64,000 nucleotides of DNA. It comes from an uncultured Spartobacteria bacterium (GTDB lineage Bacteria > Verrucomicrobiota > Verrucomicrobiia > Chthoniobacterales > Chthoniobacteraceae). The position numbers were made by a program, and so were the translations under genes. The stretch lies in the NCBI GenBank assembly GCA_903901425.1, contig CAIURC010000088.1, positions 1-64,000 of the forward strand, read 5' to 3'. The notes below the pieces were generated by a model. That model had not been told where the DNA came from and searched no databases. It saw nothing but the letters and a program-made list of their open reading frames with translations. Positions 44,267-53,435 of the stretch are shown here, one piece after another (the first letter of the stretch is position 1; each line of letters begins with the position of its first letter).

Positions 44267-45106
44267 ATGCGCACCCTTCTTTCAGCTCTCATGGCCGTTT
44301 GCGCGGCGCTCCAGGCCCAGGCCGATCCCGCTCTGCCCGGCGGAGTCGTAGTCGACCTCGATGCGGACAAAGGTCTCGACCTTGCCCAAGACCAGACTGT
44401 CCGCTGTTGGACCAGCCAGACCCCGGGTGCACCGGTACAGTTTGTCAACAGGGACGAGGGCCGCAAGGCACCAGGCTCCGGCCAGCCCGCGGTTCGGATC
44501 CAAGTGGCAGAACTGGGTGGGGCCAGTGCCCTCGTATTTCGGCAACAGGAACTGGTTTGCATGGACGAGGATCGGTTCGATTTCCTGACCCAGGGCGGCG
44601 GCTGCACGTGGTTCGCGGTTCTTGCAACGCATGAGCAACGAGTCGGCCTCAAGGATGTGAACTCGTTCTTTGGCAACCTCAAAAACGGCGGCTATTTCGA
44701 GGGACTCTGGGGCTGCTTTACAGACGACAACAGGATCTGGTGGGGGCCACGCAACGGGCTGTCTTTCGGGAGGTTCGACGCAAACAATCCGCAGCTTCTG
44801 GGGCCGGTTATTGTGCCTGGGAAATTCCATGTTTTTGCGGGCCGGATGGGCGCGGGCGTGGAACGCGCCACGGCCGAGTTGTTCGTGGACACGACCGAAC
44901 CGGCTGCAGGCGCCGAGCTCCCGGTCAACCCAAAGGCGAATCCTTCCAAGCTCGCCATCGGTCAGGAACGGGACGCGATCAATCATCCCGGCCACGAATC
45001 TTTCGACGGCGAGATCGCGCGTTTTCTGGTCTTTGGCCGGGCACTGGATTCCAGCGAGTTGCGTGCAGTTTTTCAGGTGCTGAAGACCCGGTACAAACTT
45101 CCCTGA
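44267..45106 (+). CDS. Secreted LamG/concanavalin-A-like lectin-domain protein
   Basis: The 279-aa protein has a signal peptide (MRTLLSALMAVCAALQAQA). A single beta-sandwich of the LamG/ConA type follows: VVVDLDADKGLDLAQDQTV near the start, CTWFAVLATHEQ, and FDGEIARFLVFGRALDSSELRAV at the end, the typical closing strand of such domains. It likely binds carbohydrate or a protein partner outside the cell. It stands alone, divergent from the large secreted protein, and is followed by about 155 bp of intergenic sequence before the convergent glycosyltransferase gene. Confidence 0.75.
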   Translation: MRTLLSALMAVCAALQAQADPALPGGVVVDLDADKGLDLAQDQTVRCWTSQTPGAPVQFVNRDEGRKAPGSGQPAVRIQVAELGGASALVFRQQELVCMDEDRFDFLTQGGGCTWFAVLATHEQRVGLKDVNSFFGNLKNGGYFEGLWGCFTDDNRIWWGPRNGLSFGRFDANNPQLLGPVIVPGKFHVFAGRMGAGVERATAELFVDTTEPAAGAELPVNPKANPSKLAIGQERDAINHPGHESFDGEIARFLVFGRALDSSELRAVFQVLKTRYKLP

Positions 45107-45261
45107 AGGTGACCTTCCTTGCGGTCACGGGAAGAAACCGCCCATGCGTGAATGCGACCGGTGGATTTCCAGGGGTTGGCCTGCCGCCATTCGGATTGGC
45201 GCCTGGAATGGGTTTAAGACCGGGAGGGGAACGCCCCGCCGTCGGCTCTCAGGCCCGGCGC

Positions 45262-46080
45262 TTAGTCGCCGGAAGGGGCCGTTGTCGGGTTGAGGAATTC
45301 GTCCAGGAATTGGAGGATGAACAGCGTGTTGTATTTTGCGTAACGCCCGGTCATACGGGCCGGCGCATGGGCCCACCGGTGAACCCATGAGAGGCCGGCC
45401 TTCTGCATCCATCCGGGAGGAATCGGCTGAAGCCCGGCCAGCATGTCGAGGGCACAGCCCACGCCGAGCCACACCCCGAAGTCGGACCGTTGACGCATCC
45501 GCGCAAGGAGCGCGTTTTGGCGAGCCTCGCCCATTCCGATCCAGATCCAGTCCGGACGCAGGGCGTCCAGTTCGCGGAGCACACGGTCCTCCTCCTCCTT
45601 GGAGTCCCCGAGGCGGCCATCCTCACTGCATCGGCCGTGGTACGATCCCACAAACCGCGCGGCCGGCCATTCGTTCGCGGCGCGATGGAGCAGTCTGGCG
45701 CCGCATTCGGACGTGCCACCCAGAATGTAATGGGTCCGGGTACCGTCCTCAGTTTCTAGCGCGCGCCTCATGAATTCGGGTCCGAAGACGCGGTCTTCAA
45801 GATCTGCCCCGGCGCGATTCATGCACCAGACCAGCGGCATGCCATCTGGAATGAAGAGGTCGATGTCGCGGGTGAGCGCTTGGAATTCCGGGTGCGCACG
45901 GCGATGGCTGACGATCTGGGTGTTGACGAACGAAACGGCCACGGGCGGAGCGTCCTTGGCACGCCCCCGAAGGCTGGCAATCAACCCATGGTAGGTGGTC
46001 GGAATCAAGGGGGTGCCCAGCACTGGCACCGGGGCAGGCAGCCCCAAGACTTCCCGAGTGTCCGGAGCATATGGTTTCAT
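45262..46080 (-). CDS. WecG/TagA/CpsF-family glycosyltransferase
   Basis: The 272-aa GT26 enzyme has the family's VSFVNTQIVSHRRAHPEF (Asn/Asp pocket), LFIPDGMPLVW and LRPDWIWIGMGEARQN segments. It would transfer a sugar (ManNAc or a uronic acid in known cases) to an undecaprenyl-linked acceptor in exopolysaccharide or wall polymer synthesis. The start at 46080 (MKPYAPDT) is chosen; 46182 would overlap the upstream gene. It follows a second glycosyltransferase gene by 67 bp and points away from the exosortase genes at 47269. Confidence 0.88.
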   Translation of the reverse strand: MKPYAPDTREVLGLPAPVPVLGTPLIPTTYHGLIASLRGRAKDAPPVAVSFVNTQIVSHRRAHPEFQALTRDIDLFIPDGMPLVWCMNRAGADLEDRVFGPEFMRRALETEDGTRTHYILGGTSECGARLLHRAANEWPAARFVGSYHGRCSEDGRLGDSKEEEDRVLRELDALRPDWIWIGMGEARQNALLARMRQRSDFGVWLGVGCALDMLAGLQPIPPGWMQKAGLSWVHRWAHAPARMTGRYAKYNTLFILQFLDEFLNPTTAPSGD

Positions 46081-46147
46081 TCCGGGCTTGAGAGTGACAG
46101 GTCCGGGCTTTAGCAAACAGCGCAAAGCCGTTTCCAAGAACGGTTTT

Positions 46148-47179
46148 TCAGCGAGGGAACACAGGGTTAGCGGTTCCAGCAAGGATCCGCTCCATCGTCT
46201 CGAGCCGGTTTGACCACTGGTGGTTCAGGCGGACATGCTCAAAGTTCCGCTCGAGCAGGGGGAGGTATCGCTCGTATTCGGCCAGGATTTGAGCGAGTTG
46301 CTGCGTCGGGCGGTTCATGTCGATTTCCACGATCGGTTCGTAGTCGAACAGTGCGCGCATCTCGGCGGGCATTCGTCCGAGGATCAGGCACCCGGAAGCC
46401 ATGGACTGGAGGTAGCGCCAGGTCATCGTTTCGATTGCACCGGACCTGCCGGGATGGGTGAGGCTGGAAGGCACGCACAGGGAGATCCGGGCATCGGCAA
46501 GGCCTTCGACAAACTCCTGCCGGGTCGGGTAGATGATCCGGCCCGGCACAGCCTCGTAAAGGTAGCGGTGCCCGGCCGCCGTGCAGAACGGTTCGATCGC
46601 CGCATGGTAGGCGCTCCATCGGCGTCCGAGCTGAAGGACGGCCGTACCCCGTTCCTGCCAGGGTTTTCGGCGGTGGGCTTCTACGGAAACCGCCTCTGGA
46701 ACCCAGTGGGCTTGAAAGCCGGGCAGGCCCGCGGTGTTCAGCCAATCTGCTGCTTGGCGGCTCGAAACAAAGGCCCATCGGACCCGCCATGCCCGCAGGG
46801 TGCGCGCAATCACAGGCAGATCTTTTTCCCATGCGTCATAAAGCCAGACCGCACGGCGGCTGCCCGGCATCAGGAAATGCGGAAACGTCTTGTGCGCAAA
46901 GTAATGGGGGGCGAGGTAACCGACGGAGAGGTACGTGCGGCCTTGAGTTTGGCCGCCAAACCGGTGCAGGACCGGCTCAAGGAGTCGGGCGCAGCCGGCA
47001 ACGACGCGGGCGCCCACTTTGAAGAAAGGCAGGCGGGGCAACCCTCGGACCACGTCCCAGCGCCCCGAATCGAGGATGACCCGCTCGAATTCATGGATCT
47101 CCTCGATCGGTTGGTATACCCGGTCAAAGGCAGTCTGGATGAGCGTCAGGCGCCCTGCGCTGGAGCCGGTCTCAGGCAT
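46148..47179 (-). CDS. GT-B-like glycosyltransferase
   Basis: The 343-aa protein has two Rossmann-like halves: an N-terminal half with WRVRWAFVSSRQAADWLN and a C-terminal half with SYLQSMASG-type donor-site features (RYLQSMASGCLILGRMPAEMRALF), typical of retaining GT-B glycosyltransferases. It lacks the usual EX7E written cleanly; MRALFDYEPIVEIDM contains the acidic pair. It is 89 bp divergent from the exosortase gene. It likely adds a sugar to an exopolysaccharide or glycolipid made at this locus. Confidence 0.75.
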   Translation of the reverse strand: MPETGSSAGRLTLIQTAFDRVYQPIEEIHEFERVILDSGRWDVVRGLPRLPFFKVGARVVAGCARLLEPVLHRFGGQTQGRTYLSVGYLAPHYFAHKTFPHFLMPGSRRAVWLYDAWEKDLPVIARTLRAWRVRWAFVSSRQAADWLNTAGLPGFQAHWVPEAVSVEAHRRKPWQERGTAVLQLGRRWSAYHAAIEPFCTAAGHRYLYEAVPGRIIYPTRQEFVEGLADARISLCVPSSLTHPGRSGAIETMTWRYLQSMASGCLILGRMPAEMRALFDYEPIVEIDMNRPTQQLAQILAEYERYLPLLERNFEHVRLNHQWSNRLETMERILAGTANPVFPR

Positions 47180-47268
47180 GGACGTATCCTTGCCGACATC
47201 CGGCGGACCGGCAACCGGGTTCTGTGCGGGCTTCCCATCGATGCCGGCTCCCGGCTATCGTCTGAGGC

Positions 47269-48213
47269 ATGGCCGTGTCCCCTGTTCCAGATGACGCACC
47301 GCGCCGGACTGCACTGGTTGCGGCCTGCTGGATCGGGATCGTGGGCATCCTTTTTTATTTTCTTTGTGCGCTGCCTCTTTTTGTCGGAGGGACGCAATCT
47401 CTGGGGCGTTGGTTGTGGCAGGCATGGAATCCGATGAACCACCAGGAGCATTCCCGGTTCGTGCTGCCCATTTGTGCCGGTCTTCTGTGGTGGCACCGAC
47501 ACAAACTGGCAGAGGCACCGCGGTCGCCTTCCATCGCCGGGCTGGTTCCTGTGGTATTGGGGATCGCGTGTTTTCTGGCAGCCGTCCGGACAGGACAGCC
47601 GCGGCTGGCGGTGTTGACACTGCCGCTGGTTTGCTGGGGTGGGACAGTGTTTGTCTGGGGCAGGCAGGTTGCGGCGGTGTGCCGGTTCCCATTTGGTTTT
47701 CTGCTGATGATGATGCCGCTTGGAAACTATGTGCAGGGCACGGTTTCGCTCCAGTTGCTGGTCTCCAGCGCCTGCAACCTGCTCGCTCCTCTGGCCGGAC
47801 TCCGGATCGAGGTCGCGGGCACGACGATTCGCTCCCTGGACGGGGCGTTTCATTTCGAAATTGCTGAGGGCTGCAGCGGTGTCCGTTCGCTCATGAGCAT
47901 CCTGATGCTGGCTGCGCTCTACGTCCATTTCGCGCAGCCTGTGCTCTGGAAGAAATTCGCAGTGTTCTGCGGTTCACTGCTTTTCTCCGTGGTCGGCAAC
48001 ATTGCCCGGATTTTCAGCGTGCTGGTGGTGGCACGGGTGTTTGGCCCGGAGTGGGCCGGCGGTCTGTACCATGACTACTCCGACTTTGTTTTTTTCCCGG
48101 CGGCAGTCGGGGCGATGATGGGCTTTAACAAATGGATCAGCCGGGATTGGAGCACGCTCGCACCGCAACCTGCAGCGGAGTCTGCCCCGGCGGGTACCCC
48201 GTATGACTATTAG
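47269..48213 (+). CDS. Exosortase/archaeosortase-family transpeptidase
   Basis: The 314-aa membrane protein has about eight hydrophobic segments and the catalytic triad of exosortases: Cys202 in AEGCSGVRS, Arg247 in GNIARIF and His268 in YHDYSDFVFF. Exosortases cut PEP-CTERM-type sorting signals in the inner membrane, in parallel with exopolysaccharide export. The stop overlaps the epsI start by 11 bp. The divergent glycosyltransferases fit a PEP-CTERM/exopolysaccharide locus. No PEP-CTERM tail was seen on the secreted proteins of the window, so substrates must lie elsewhere. Confidence 0.95.
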   Translation: MAVSPVPDDAPRRTALVAACWIGIVGILFYFLCALPLFVGGTQSLGRWLWQAWNPMNHQEHSRFVLPICAGLLWWHRHKLAEAPRSPSIAGLVPVVLGIACFLAAVRTGQPRLAVLTLPLVCWGGTVFVWGRQVAAVCRFPFGFLLMMMPLGNYVQGTVSLQLLVSSACNLLAPLAGLRIEVAGTTIRSLDGAFHFEIAEGCSGVRSLMSILMLAALYVHFAQPVLWKKFAVFCGSLLFSVVGNIARIFSVLVVARVFGPEWAGGLYHDYSDFVFFPAAVGAMMGFNKWISRDWSTLAPQPAAESAPAGTPYDY

Positions 48214-48898
48214 CCGTGTCTCAAGTCTTTTGGCGCTGCTTGCGGCCGGGTTCAGCACGGTATTTCTGATCCCGAAATCGCCGCCTCAGAACCCTGCATC
48301 GGTACGGACCACGTTGCCGGAATCGCTGCCGGGCTGGACCTCGCGGGAACTGGCGGTAAGTGCGTACGAGCAGCAGAGCCTTGGCCTGGAGACACGGTTT
48401 GCCAAGCGGGCCTACCGGAACCCGGCAGGGGACGAAGTTCAGGTGATTGTGGTGTTTTCGGGTTCAGACATGAACACGAGTATTCACCGGCCCGAACGCT
48501 GCCTTCCCGCGCAGGGCTGGACGATCATTCAGAACACACCGGCGGAAGTCCCGCTTCCAGACCAGACGCGCCTTGCGGTGACGCGCCTGAAAAACCTGCG
48601 GTCAATTCAGGATGCCTCCGGGAGGCCGTTTCTGGTGTCTAACATCGCCTACTACTGGTTTGTCGGCCACAAGAACGTCACCCGGAGCCATCTGGCGCGG
48701 AGCTGGATGGATATCCGGGACCGGATCCTGCGCAACAGCGACCAGCGCTGGGCGTATCTGACGGCTTCGGCGGTGGTGACAGCGGGCTTGCAGCCGGGAG
48801 GGAAGGACGAGGCGGCCACAGACACACTTCTCGCCGGGTTTTTGGCGGCACTTTGGCCCGAGATTTCTCTGCTCCCCGGGAACTCCGGGCCGGAATGA
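48203..48898 (+). CDS. epsI: EpsI-family exosortase-associated protein
   Basis: The 231-aa protein has an N-terminal membrane anchor (SLLALLAAGFSTVFLIP) and then the EpsI domain with the signature HRPERCLPAQGW near residue 95. It is found fused to, or directly after, exosortases. Its exact activity is unknown; it may assist substrate processing or attach a lipid or sugar in the periplasm. It overlaps the exosortase gene by 11 bp and is followed by a strong hairpin. Confidence 0.93.
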   Translation: MTISRVSSLLALLAAGFSTVFLIPKSPPQNPASVRTTLPESLPGWTSRELAVSAYEQQSLGLETRFAKRAYRNPAGDEVQVIVVFSGSDMNTSIHRPERCLPAQGWTIIQNTPAEVPLPDQTRLAVTRLKNLRSIQDASGRPFLVSNIAYYWFVGHKNVTRSHLARSWMDIRDRILRNSDQRWAYLTASAVVTAGLQPGGKDEAATDTLLAGFLAALWPEISLLPGNSGPE

Positions 48899-48901
48899 AA
48901 A

Positions 48902-48934
48902 ACGGGGCGCCCCGGTTTTCCCAGGGCGCCCCGT
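48902..48934. terminator. Perfect 11-bp hairpin between convergent genes
   Basis: ACGGGGCGCCC (48902-48912) and GGGCGCCCCGT (48924-48934) with an 11-nt loop lie just after the epsI stop and 33 bp from the transaldolase stop. The element could act on both strands. Confidence 0.7.
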
Positions 48935-48966
48935 CCAAAGGTCACGCGGCCAAGCCGCGCAGCGGA

Positions 48967-49929
48967 TCAAAGTTTGCCTGCGATGAACTTCTCGAGCTTG
49001 ACGATGTCCGCCGCAAATTTCCGGATCCCTTCCGCAGTTTTTTCCGTGGCCATGGCGTCCTCGTTGAGGAGGAACCGGAACGCCTTCTCATCCAACGCCA
49101 GAGGCTGGATGTTCTGGTTTGCTGCGGCAGCCGCATCCAGCTTGCAGACCACGGGTTCGGTGCTTTCGGCGAGTTTGGCGAGGAGATCTGGGCTGATGGT
49201 GAGCAGGTCGCATCCGGCCAGTTCAATGATCTGGCTGGTGTTGCGGAAGCTGGCGCCCATCACCTCGGTCTTGTGGCCGAACTTCTTGTAGTAGTTGTAA
49301 ATGGCGGTGACGGACTGCACCCCGGGATCCTCGGCACCGGTGAAGTCGCGTTTCTGGCTGGTTTTGTACCAGTCGTAAATGCGGCCGACGAAGGGCGAGA
49401 TGAGCTGGACGCGTGCATCCGCGCAGGCCACCGCCTGCGCGAGCGAGAACAGGAGCGTCAGGTTGCACCGGATGCCCTCTTTCTCAAGGATTTCCGCCGC
49501 CTTGATCCCCTCCCAGGTGGAGGCGATTTTGATCAGAACGCGGTCCCGGGAGATGCCGTTCTTTTCGTAGAGGGCGATCAACTGGCGGCCCTTGGCCACG
49601 GAACCGGCGACATCGAAGGAAAGGCGGGCATCCGTCTCGGTCGAGACGCGGCCGGGCACGATCTTGAGGATCTCCATCCCGAACGCAACCAGCACATGGT
49701 CAATGATGTCCTCGACCTGAGCAGCGCCGGTGAGCCCAGAGCCCTTGCGATCGTCAACCACGCGGTCCACGATAAAAGCGTACTCTGGCTTGGTCGCCGC
49801 CTGCAGGATCAGGCTCGGATTGGTGGTGGCGTCCTGCGGGTTGAACGCGCGCATGGACTCGAAGTCGCCGGTATCCGCGACAACCTTGGTGAACTGCTTG
49901 AGCTGGTCGAGCTGAGTGGCTTGGGACAT
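48967..49929 (-). CDS. tal: Transaldolase
   Basis: The 320-aa protein has the TalB-type active site [11 protein letters not shown] with the Schiff-base Lys134 and the [13 protein letters not shown] start. It moves a dihydroxyacetone unit between sedoheptulose-7-phosphate and glyceraldehyde-3-phosphate in the pentose phosphate pathway. The length equals that of E. coli TalB. The start at 49929 (MSQATQL) is used; a much longer upstream frame is rejected. Convergent with epsI, it appears monocistronic. Confidence 0.97.
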   Translation of the reverse strand: MSQATQLDQLKQFTKVVADTGDFESMRAFNPQDATTNPSLILQAATKPEYAFIVDRVVDDRKGSGLTGAAQVEDIIDHVLVAFGMEILKIVPGRVSTETDARLSFDVAGSVAKGRQLIALYEKNGISRDRVLIKIASTWEGIKAAEILEKEGIRCNLTLLFSLAQAVACADARVQLISPFVGRIYDWYKTSQKRDFTGAEDPGVQSVTAIYNYYKKFGHKTEVMGASFRNTSQIIELAGCDLLTISPDLLAKLAESTEPVVCKLDAAAAANQNIQPLALDEKAFRFLLNEDAMATEKTAEGIRKFAADIVKLEKFIAGKL

Positions 49930-50049
49930 AAGTGTTGAAGCCCGGATACTAGGGCGATTCCCCCCTCTTGCAAGGTCCGGCTTCGGAGCTGCGCAGGGCC
50001 GGGCTTTCCCGCTTGCCTTGCAGAAAGCCTCCGGGGAGAGTTCCGCGCC

Positions 50050-50550
50050 ATGAACGACATCCGGATACGCATGAAAACCTCCCGCGGCGAGATCGCGGCG
50101 ACCCTCTTTGCCAGCAAGGTCCCCATGACCGTTGCCAACTTCCTGAATCTTTGCAGCTCCGGATACTACAACGGCGTGACATTCCATCGGGTCATTCAGG
50201 ATTTCATGATCCAAGGCGGCGACCCCACTGGGACGGGCCGGGGCGGCCCGGGCTACCGGTTCGCCGATGAATTCGACCGGAGCCTCCGCCACAGCAAGCC
50301 CGGCATTTTTTCGATGGCCAATGCCGGTCCCGGCACCAATGGCAGCCAGTTTTTCATCACCCATGTCCCCTGCCCTCACCTTGATGGACGCCACTCTGTG
50401 TTCGGCGAAGTCACTGCGGGACAGGACGTCGTGAACGCCGTCCGGCAAGGGGACAAAATCGAGGGCGTCGAGATCTTGGATCCGACGGAGGAACTGTTCA
50501 CGGCCCAGAAGGAAAACATCGCCTCCTGGAACCGCCAGTTGCGGAAATAG
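50050..50550 (+). CDS. Cyclophilin-type peptidyl-prolyl cis-trans isomerase
   Basis: The 166-aa protein is a single cyclophilin domain without signal peptide: [20 protein letters not shown], with the catalytic Arg in [20 protein letters not shown] and [20 protein letters not shown]. It catalyses proline isomerisation in the cytosol during folding. A GGGGAGAG sequence lies upstream of ATG 50050; 50080 (MKTSRGEI) is an alternative. It diverges from the transaldolase gene with 120 bp between. Confidence 0.95.
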   Translation: MNDIRIRMKTSRGEIAATLFASKVPMTVANFLNLCSSGYYNGVTFHRVIQDFMIQGGDPTGTGRGGPGYRFADEFDRSLRHSKPGIFSMANAGPGTNGSQFFITHVPCPHLDGRHSVFGEVTAGQDVVNAVRQGDKIEGVEILDPTEELFTAQKENIASWNRQLRK

Positions 50551-50589
50551 CGGAACCGCGGGGGTCTGGCGCCTTTTCTTCTGTCTCCC

Positions 50590-50620
50590 CAGAGGTGGAA
50601 GAGCCGGCTATCCACCTCTG
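50590..50620. terminator. 10-bp hairpin between cyclophilin and rcnA
   Basis: CAGAGGTGGA and TCCACCTCTG form a perfect 10-bp stem with an 11-nt loop, 40 bp after the cyclophilin stop and 33 bp before the rcnA GTG. It is either a terminator or part of the rcnA leader. Confidence 0.5.
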
Positions 50621-50652
50621 AGATCCGGCGGTTTCAAGGCAGGGATTGCGTC

Positions 50653-51477
50653 GTGGACGTTGCTGGAATCATCGAGTCGGGCCAGTCGAGCGCATGGCTG
50701 TATCTCCCCGTGGCCATGCTTTTGGGCGCGTTGCACGGCCTGGAACCTGGCCATTCCAAGACCATGATGGCCGCGTTCATCGTGGCGATCCGGGGCACCG
50801 TTTTGCAGGCCGTGCTCCTCGGCCTTTCCGCGGCGGTGTCGCACTCGGCGCTCATTGCTGTGCTCGCCGTGGGCGCGCTCCGGTTCGGCACCGGATGGAC
50901 TGCGGAGAAAGTTGCGCCCTACCTTGAAACGGTTTCGGGCGCCTGCATCGCACTCCTGTCGCTCTGGATGCTAGCCCGAGCCCGGCGAGAACTGCATCCG
51001 CCCGACCATGGGCATCACCACCATGGGCATCACCACCATGGGCATCATCACGGACATGGGGATCACCACGGGCATGGCGGCGAGGACAGGGAATTTCAGG
51101 ACGCCCATGAACGCGAGCATGCCGCGGAAATCGCGGCCCGGTTCGCAGGTCGGACCGTCACGACTCCCCAAATTCTCCTGTTCGGGCTCACGGGCGGACT
51201 GATGCCGTGTCCGGCGGCTTTCTCGGTCTTTCTGATCTGTCTGCAACTCAAACGCGTGACACTCGGCGTGGCCATGGTTGCCGCGTTCAGCGTGGGTCTG
51301 GCGCTGACCATGGTTGCGGCGGGGGTCGCTGCTGCCTGGGGGGTCCGCCATGCCGGCAGCCGTTTTGCCGGGTTCGGCACTTGGGCGCGACGTGCACCGC
51401 TGGTTTCGGCCGGCCTGATGCTGTGCGCCGGACTGGCCATGCTGGTGCACGGGGTGCAGGCGTTGGGCAGGCTTTGA
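50653..51477 (+). CDS. rcnA: RcnA-like nickel/cobalt exporter
   Basis: The 274-aa membrane protein starts with GTG at 50653. GALHGLEPGHSKTMMAAF (residues about 22-39) is the NiCoT/RcnA HxxxxEPGHxK motif in the first helices. A cytoplasmic loop (about 117-145) contains some 17 His residues in GHHHHG repeats, typical of the Ni/Co-binding loop of RcnA. The later helix has GLTGGLMPCPAAFSVF. The family exports Ni2+ and Co2+ across the inner membrane. It follows the cyclophilin gene and a hairpin; no RcnR-like regulator was seen nearby. Its stop is 4 bp from that of the convergent MBL-fold gene. Confidence 0.92.
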   Translation: MDVAGIIESGQSSAWLYLPVAMLLGALHGLEPGHSKTMMAAFIVAIRGTVLQAVLLGLSAAVSHSALIAVLAVGALRFGTGWTAEKVAPYLETVSGACIALLSLWMLARARRELHPPDHGHHHHGHHHHGHHHGHGDHHGHGGEDREFQDAHEREHAAEIAARFAGRTVTTPQILLFGLTGGLMPCPAAFSVFLICLQLKRVTLGVAMVAAFSVGLALTMVAAGVAAAWGVRHAGSRFAGFGTWARRAPLVSAGLMLCAGLAMLVHGVQALGRL

Positions 51478-51481
51478 GCCT

Positions 51482-52267
51482 TCAGCCCACCAGCATCCGC
51501 GGGCTGATTTCCGAGGGACCGGCGCAGAAGACCTCGACGCTTTCCCGGCCGTTCTGTTCAAGAACCTGCCGTACGGCGCCCACAGCCAGTTCAGGGGTGT
51601 TGCAATCCCTGCTCAGGTGGCCGAGCACGGCACGTTGGAGGCCGTCTGCGAGCACCTCTCCGATGACTGCTGCAGCGGCAGCGTTGGAGAGGTGCCCGTG
51701 CCGCGACATGATCCGCTGTTTGACGGACCAGGGACGCCGGGTGTCCTCCTGAAGGAGGCGTTCGTCGTGGTTGGTTTCGACAAAAAGCGTATGGACGCCG
51801 CGCACCCGCTCGTAGACGAGCTTGGTGGCTGCGCCAAGGTCTGTGAGCAGGCCCAGCCTCGCGCCGCTGTGCTCCAGTACAAAACCAGCCGGATCCACGG
51901 CATCGTGCGGCACGGGGAAACTCCGGATCCGAACATCTTGGATCTCAAAATCGGCGCCGGTCTGGAACAGGCGCCAGTTCCGCACCGCATCGCACCCCTC
52001 TTTTTGAAGAATCTGTGCCGTGAGCCGGCTGCAGTAAACCGGGGTTCCGTACTGTTTGCACCAGACTTGGACTCCGCCGGAATGGTCGCCGTGCTCATGG
52101 GTCAGGACGATGGCGTCCAACCGGTCCGGTTCCACGCCGCATTCCGCCAAGCGCTTTTTGAGTTGGCGCGCGCTCAATCCCGCATCCAGAAGCAGGCGCG
52201 TTCCGGCCGTTTCGACCAGTGCGCTGTTTCCGGTGCTGCCACTCCCAAGTACGGTCACGTGAAACAT
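51482..52267 (-). CDS. MBL-fold protein, WalJ/YycJ-like
   Basis: The 261-aa metallo-beta-lactamase-fold protein opens with the LGSGSTGNSALVE segment typical of YycJ/WalJ-type proteins, has THEHGDHSGGV (HxHxDH) near residue 60 and ETNHD and LSRD segments with further metal ligands. WalJ-like proteins are linked to DNA repair or cell-wall control; a phosphodiesterase activity is likely. The start at 52267 (MFHVTVLG) is used, as 7 further upstream codons are not conserved in kind. It is convergent with rcnA and divergent from the NagB-like gene. Confidence 0.9.
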   Translation of the reverse strand: MFHVTVLGSGSTGNSALVETAGTRLLLDAGLSARQLKKRLAECGVEPDRLDAIVLTHEHGDHSGGVQVWCKQYGTPVYCSRLTAQILQKEGCDAVRNWRLFQTGADFEIQDVRIRSFPVPHDAVDPAGFVLEHSGARLGLLTDLGAATKLVYERVRGVHTLFVETNHDERLLQEDTRRPWSVKQRIMSRHGHLSNAAAAAVIGEVLADGLQRAVLGHLSRDCNTPELAVGAVRQVLEQNGRESVEVFCAGPSEISPRMLVG

Positions 52268-52487
52268 GTGGGCTGTCACTCTGCCCACGCGAGGCCTCGC
52301 GGCAAATCCAAATCCGATTTGAAACGGGTCTGCCCCGTCCGGAGCGGGTTGCCGGATTTCCGCCTTTTGCTGTCTTTTTCTGGCGGCGCCCTAGGGAATG
52401 GTCAGCGCCAACCGTGGGGTGCGGGCTTTTGCCGTTGTGAGCGTTTTCGGTTCGGGGGAAAGTGGTGCCGGATTCACCCCGAACGTT

Positions 52488-53426
52488 ATGCCGCGAAAAC
52501 CCAGCCACATTGCACCCGACTGGTGGGACTATACCACCCTGGACTCCGAACTGATTCAAGATGCCGCGCGGCTCAGCGAGCGCGATCTGCGGCAACTGGC
52601 GCGGCCCGGGTTTCAGATTTCGTTTCACGACACACTTGAGGAGTTTTACCTGGCAGAAGCCCTAGAGTACATCGGGGCTTGGCGCGAGGCCACCGCGGAC
52701 AACCCGGTCGGCATCTGTGGCCCGATCGGTCCCACCGAACAGCTGCCCCTCGTCGCGCGCTTGGTCAATGAACTGGGATTGTCCCTCCGTCATGCCCACT
52801 TCTGGGGGATGGACGAGTGGTACGACGAGGAGACCGGGGGCTCCGTACCGGTCGCGCACCCGTTGTCGTTTGAACGGGCGGACCGGGAGCTCTGTTTCAA
52901 CCGGATTCAGCGGAAGCTTCGGATTCCGGAGGCGCAACTCCATTTTCCGGCCGGCGATGTCCGTGCCTACACTGGATCTTGGGATGCCGGTGTGCGGTGC
53001 GCCGTGATGCAGGGCGGTCAGGGCGACATCAAGCACTGGGCGTTCAACGACCCGGTACGACGCGCTGGCAAGTACAAGGACCAGCCACCGACACCTGCCG
53101 AGTACCGGCGGCTCGGGACACGGGTAGTGGAGCTGCATCCGGTCACGCTGGCCCAGAACGCCCGGACCAGTGGGGGCGGTAATGTGACGTTGGTCCCAAG
53201 GAAAGCCATCACGGTCGGGCCCGTTGAGACATGGAAAGCGGAGAAGGTGAGCATCTGGCACGCGGGCAAACATGACAATCCGCTGGGTCAGCGGCTGACA
53301 GCGCTGATGATTTCCAAAGGTATCCCTGACAGCGCGGTGCCCATGTCTCTGCTGGCGGATCATCCGAATGTCCATTTCCATTACTTCCGGGGCGGCCTCG
53401 GATCCTGCGCCGTAGAGATGCACTGA
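52488..53426 (+). CDS. NagB-like sugar-phosphate isomerase/deaminase
   Basis: The 312-aa protein follows the glucosamine-6-phosphate deaminase fold. [10 protein letters not shown] near 106-114 corresponds to the FNMDEY catalytic acid segment (Asp109, Glu110), and [14 protein letters not shown] corresponds to GIGxDGHIAFNEP with its catalytic His. The substrate-binding start is altered ([13 protein letters not shown] instead of LxTGxTP), so a different amino- or keto-sugar phosphate is likely. The start at 52488 (MPRKPSH) is preferred over an earlier ATG. It is followed 9 bp later by an AraC-type regulator. Confidence 0.85.
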   Translation: MPRKPSHIAPDWWDYTTLDSELIQDAARLSERDLRQLARPGFQISFHDTLEEFYLAEALEYIGAWREATADNPVGICGPIGPTEQLPLVARLVNELGLSLRHAHFWGMDEWYDEETGGSVPVAHPLSFERADRELCFNRIQRKLRIPEAQLHFPAGDVRAYTGSWDAGVRCAVMQGGQGDIKHWAFNDPVRRAGKYKDQPPTPAEYRRLGTRVVELHPVTLAQNARTSGGGNVTLVPRKAITVGPVETWKAEKVSIWHAGKHDNPLGQRLTALMISKGIPDSAVPMSLLADHPNVHFHYFRGGLGSCAVEMH

Positions 53427-53435
53427 GACAGCCGC

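Noticed and set aside
49930-50448. Upstream extension of the transaldolase frame
   Set aside because: It is antisense to the cyclophilin gene, and TalB-type proteins begin at the MSQATQL start.
51000-51080. Tandem repeat CATGGGCATCACCAC-like DNA
   Set aside because: It is the coding sequence of the His-rich metal-binding loop of the RcnA-like exporter, not a separate repeat element.
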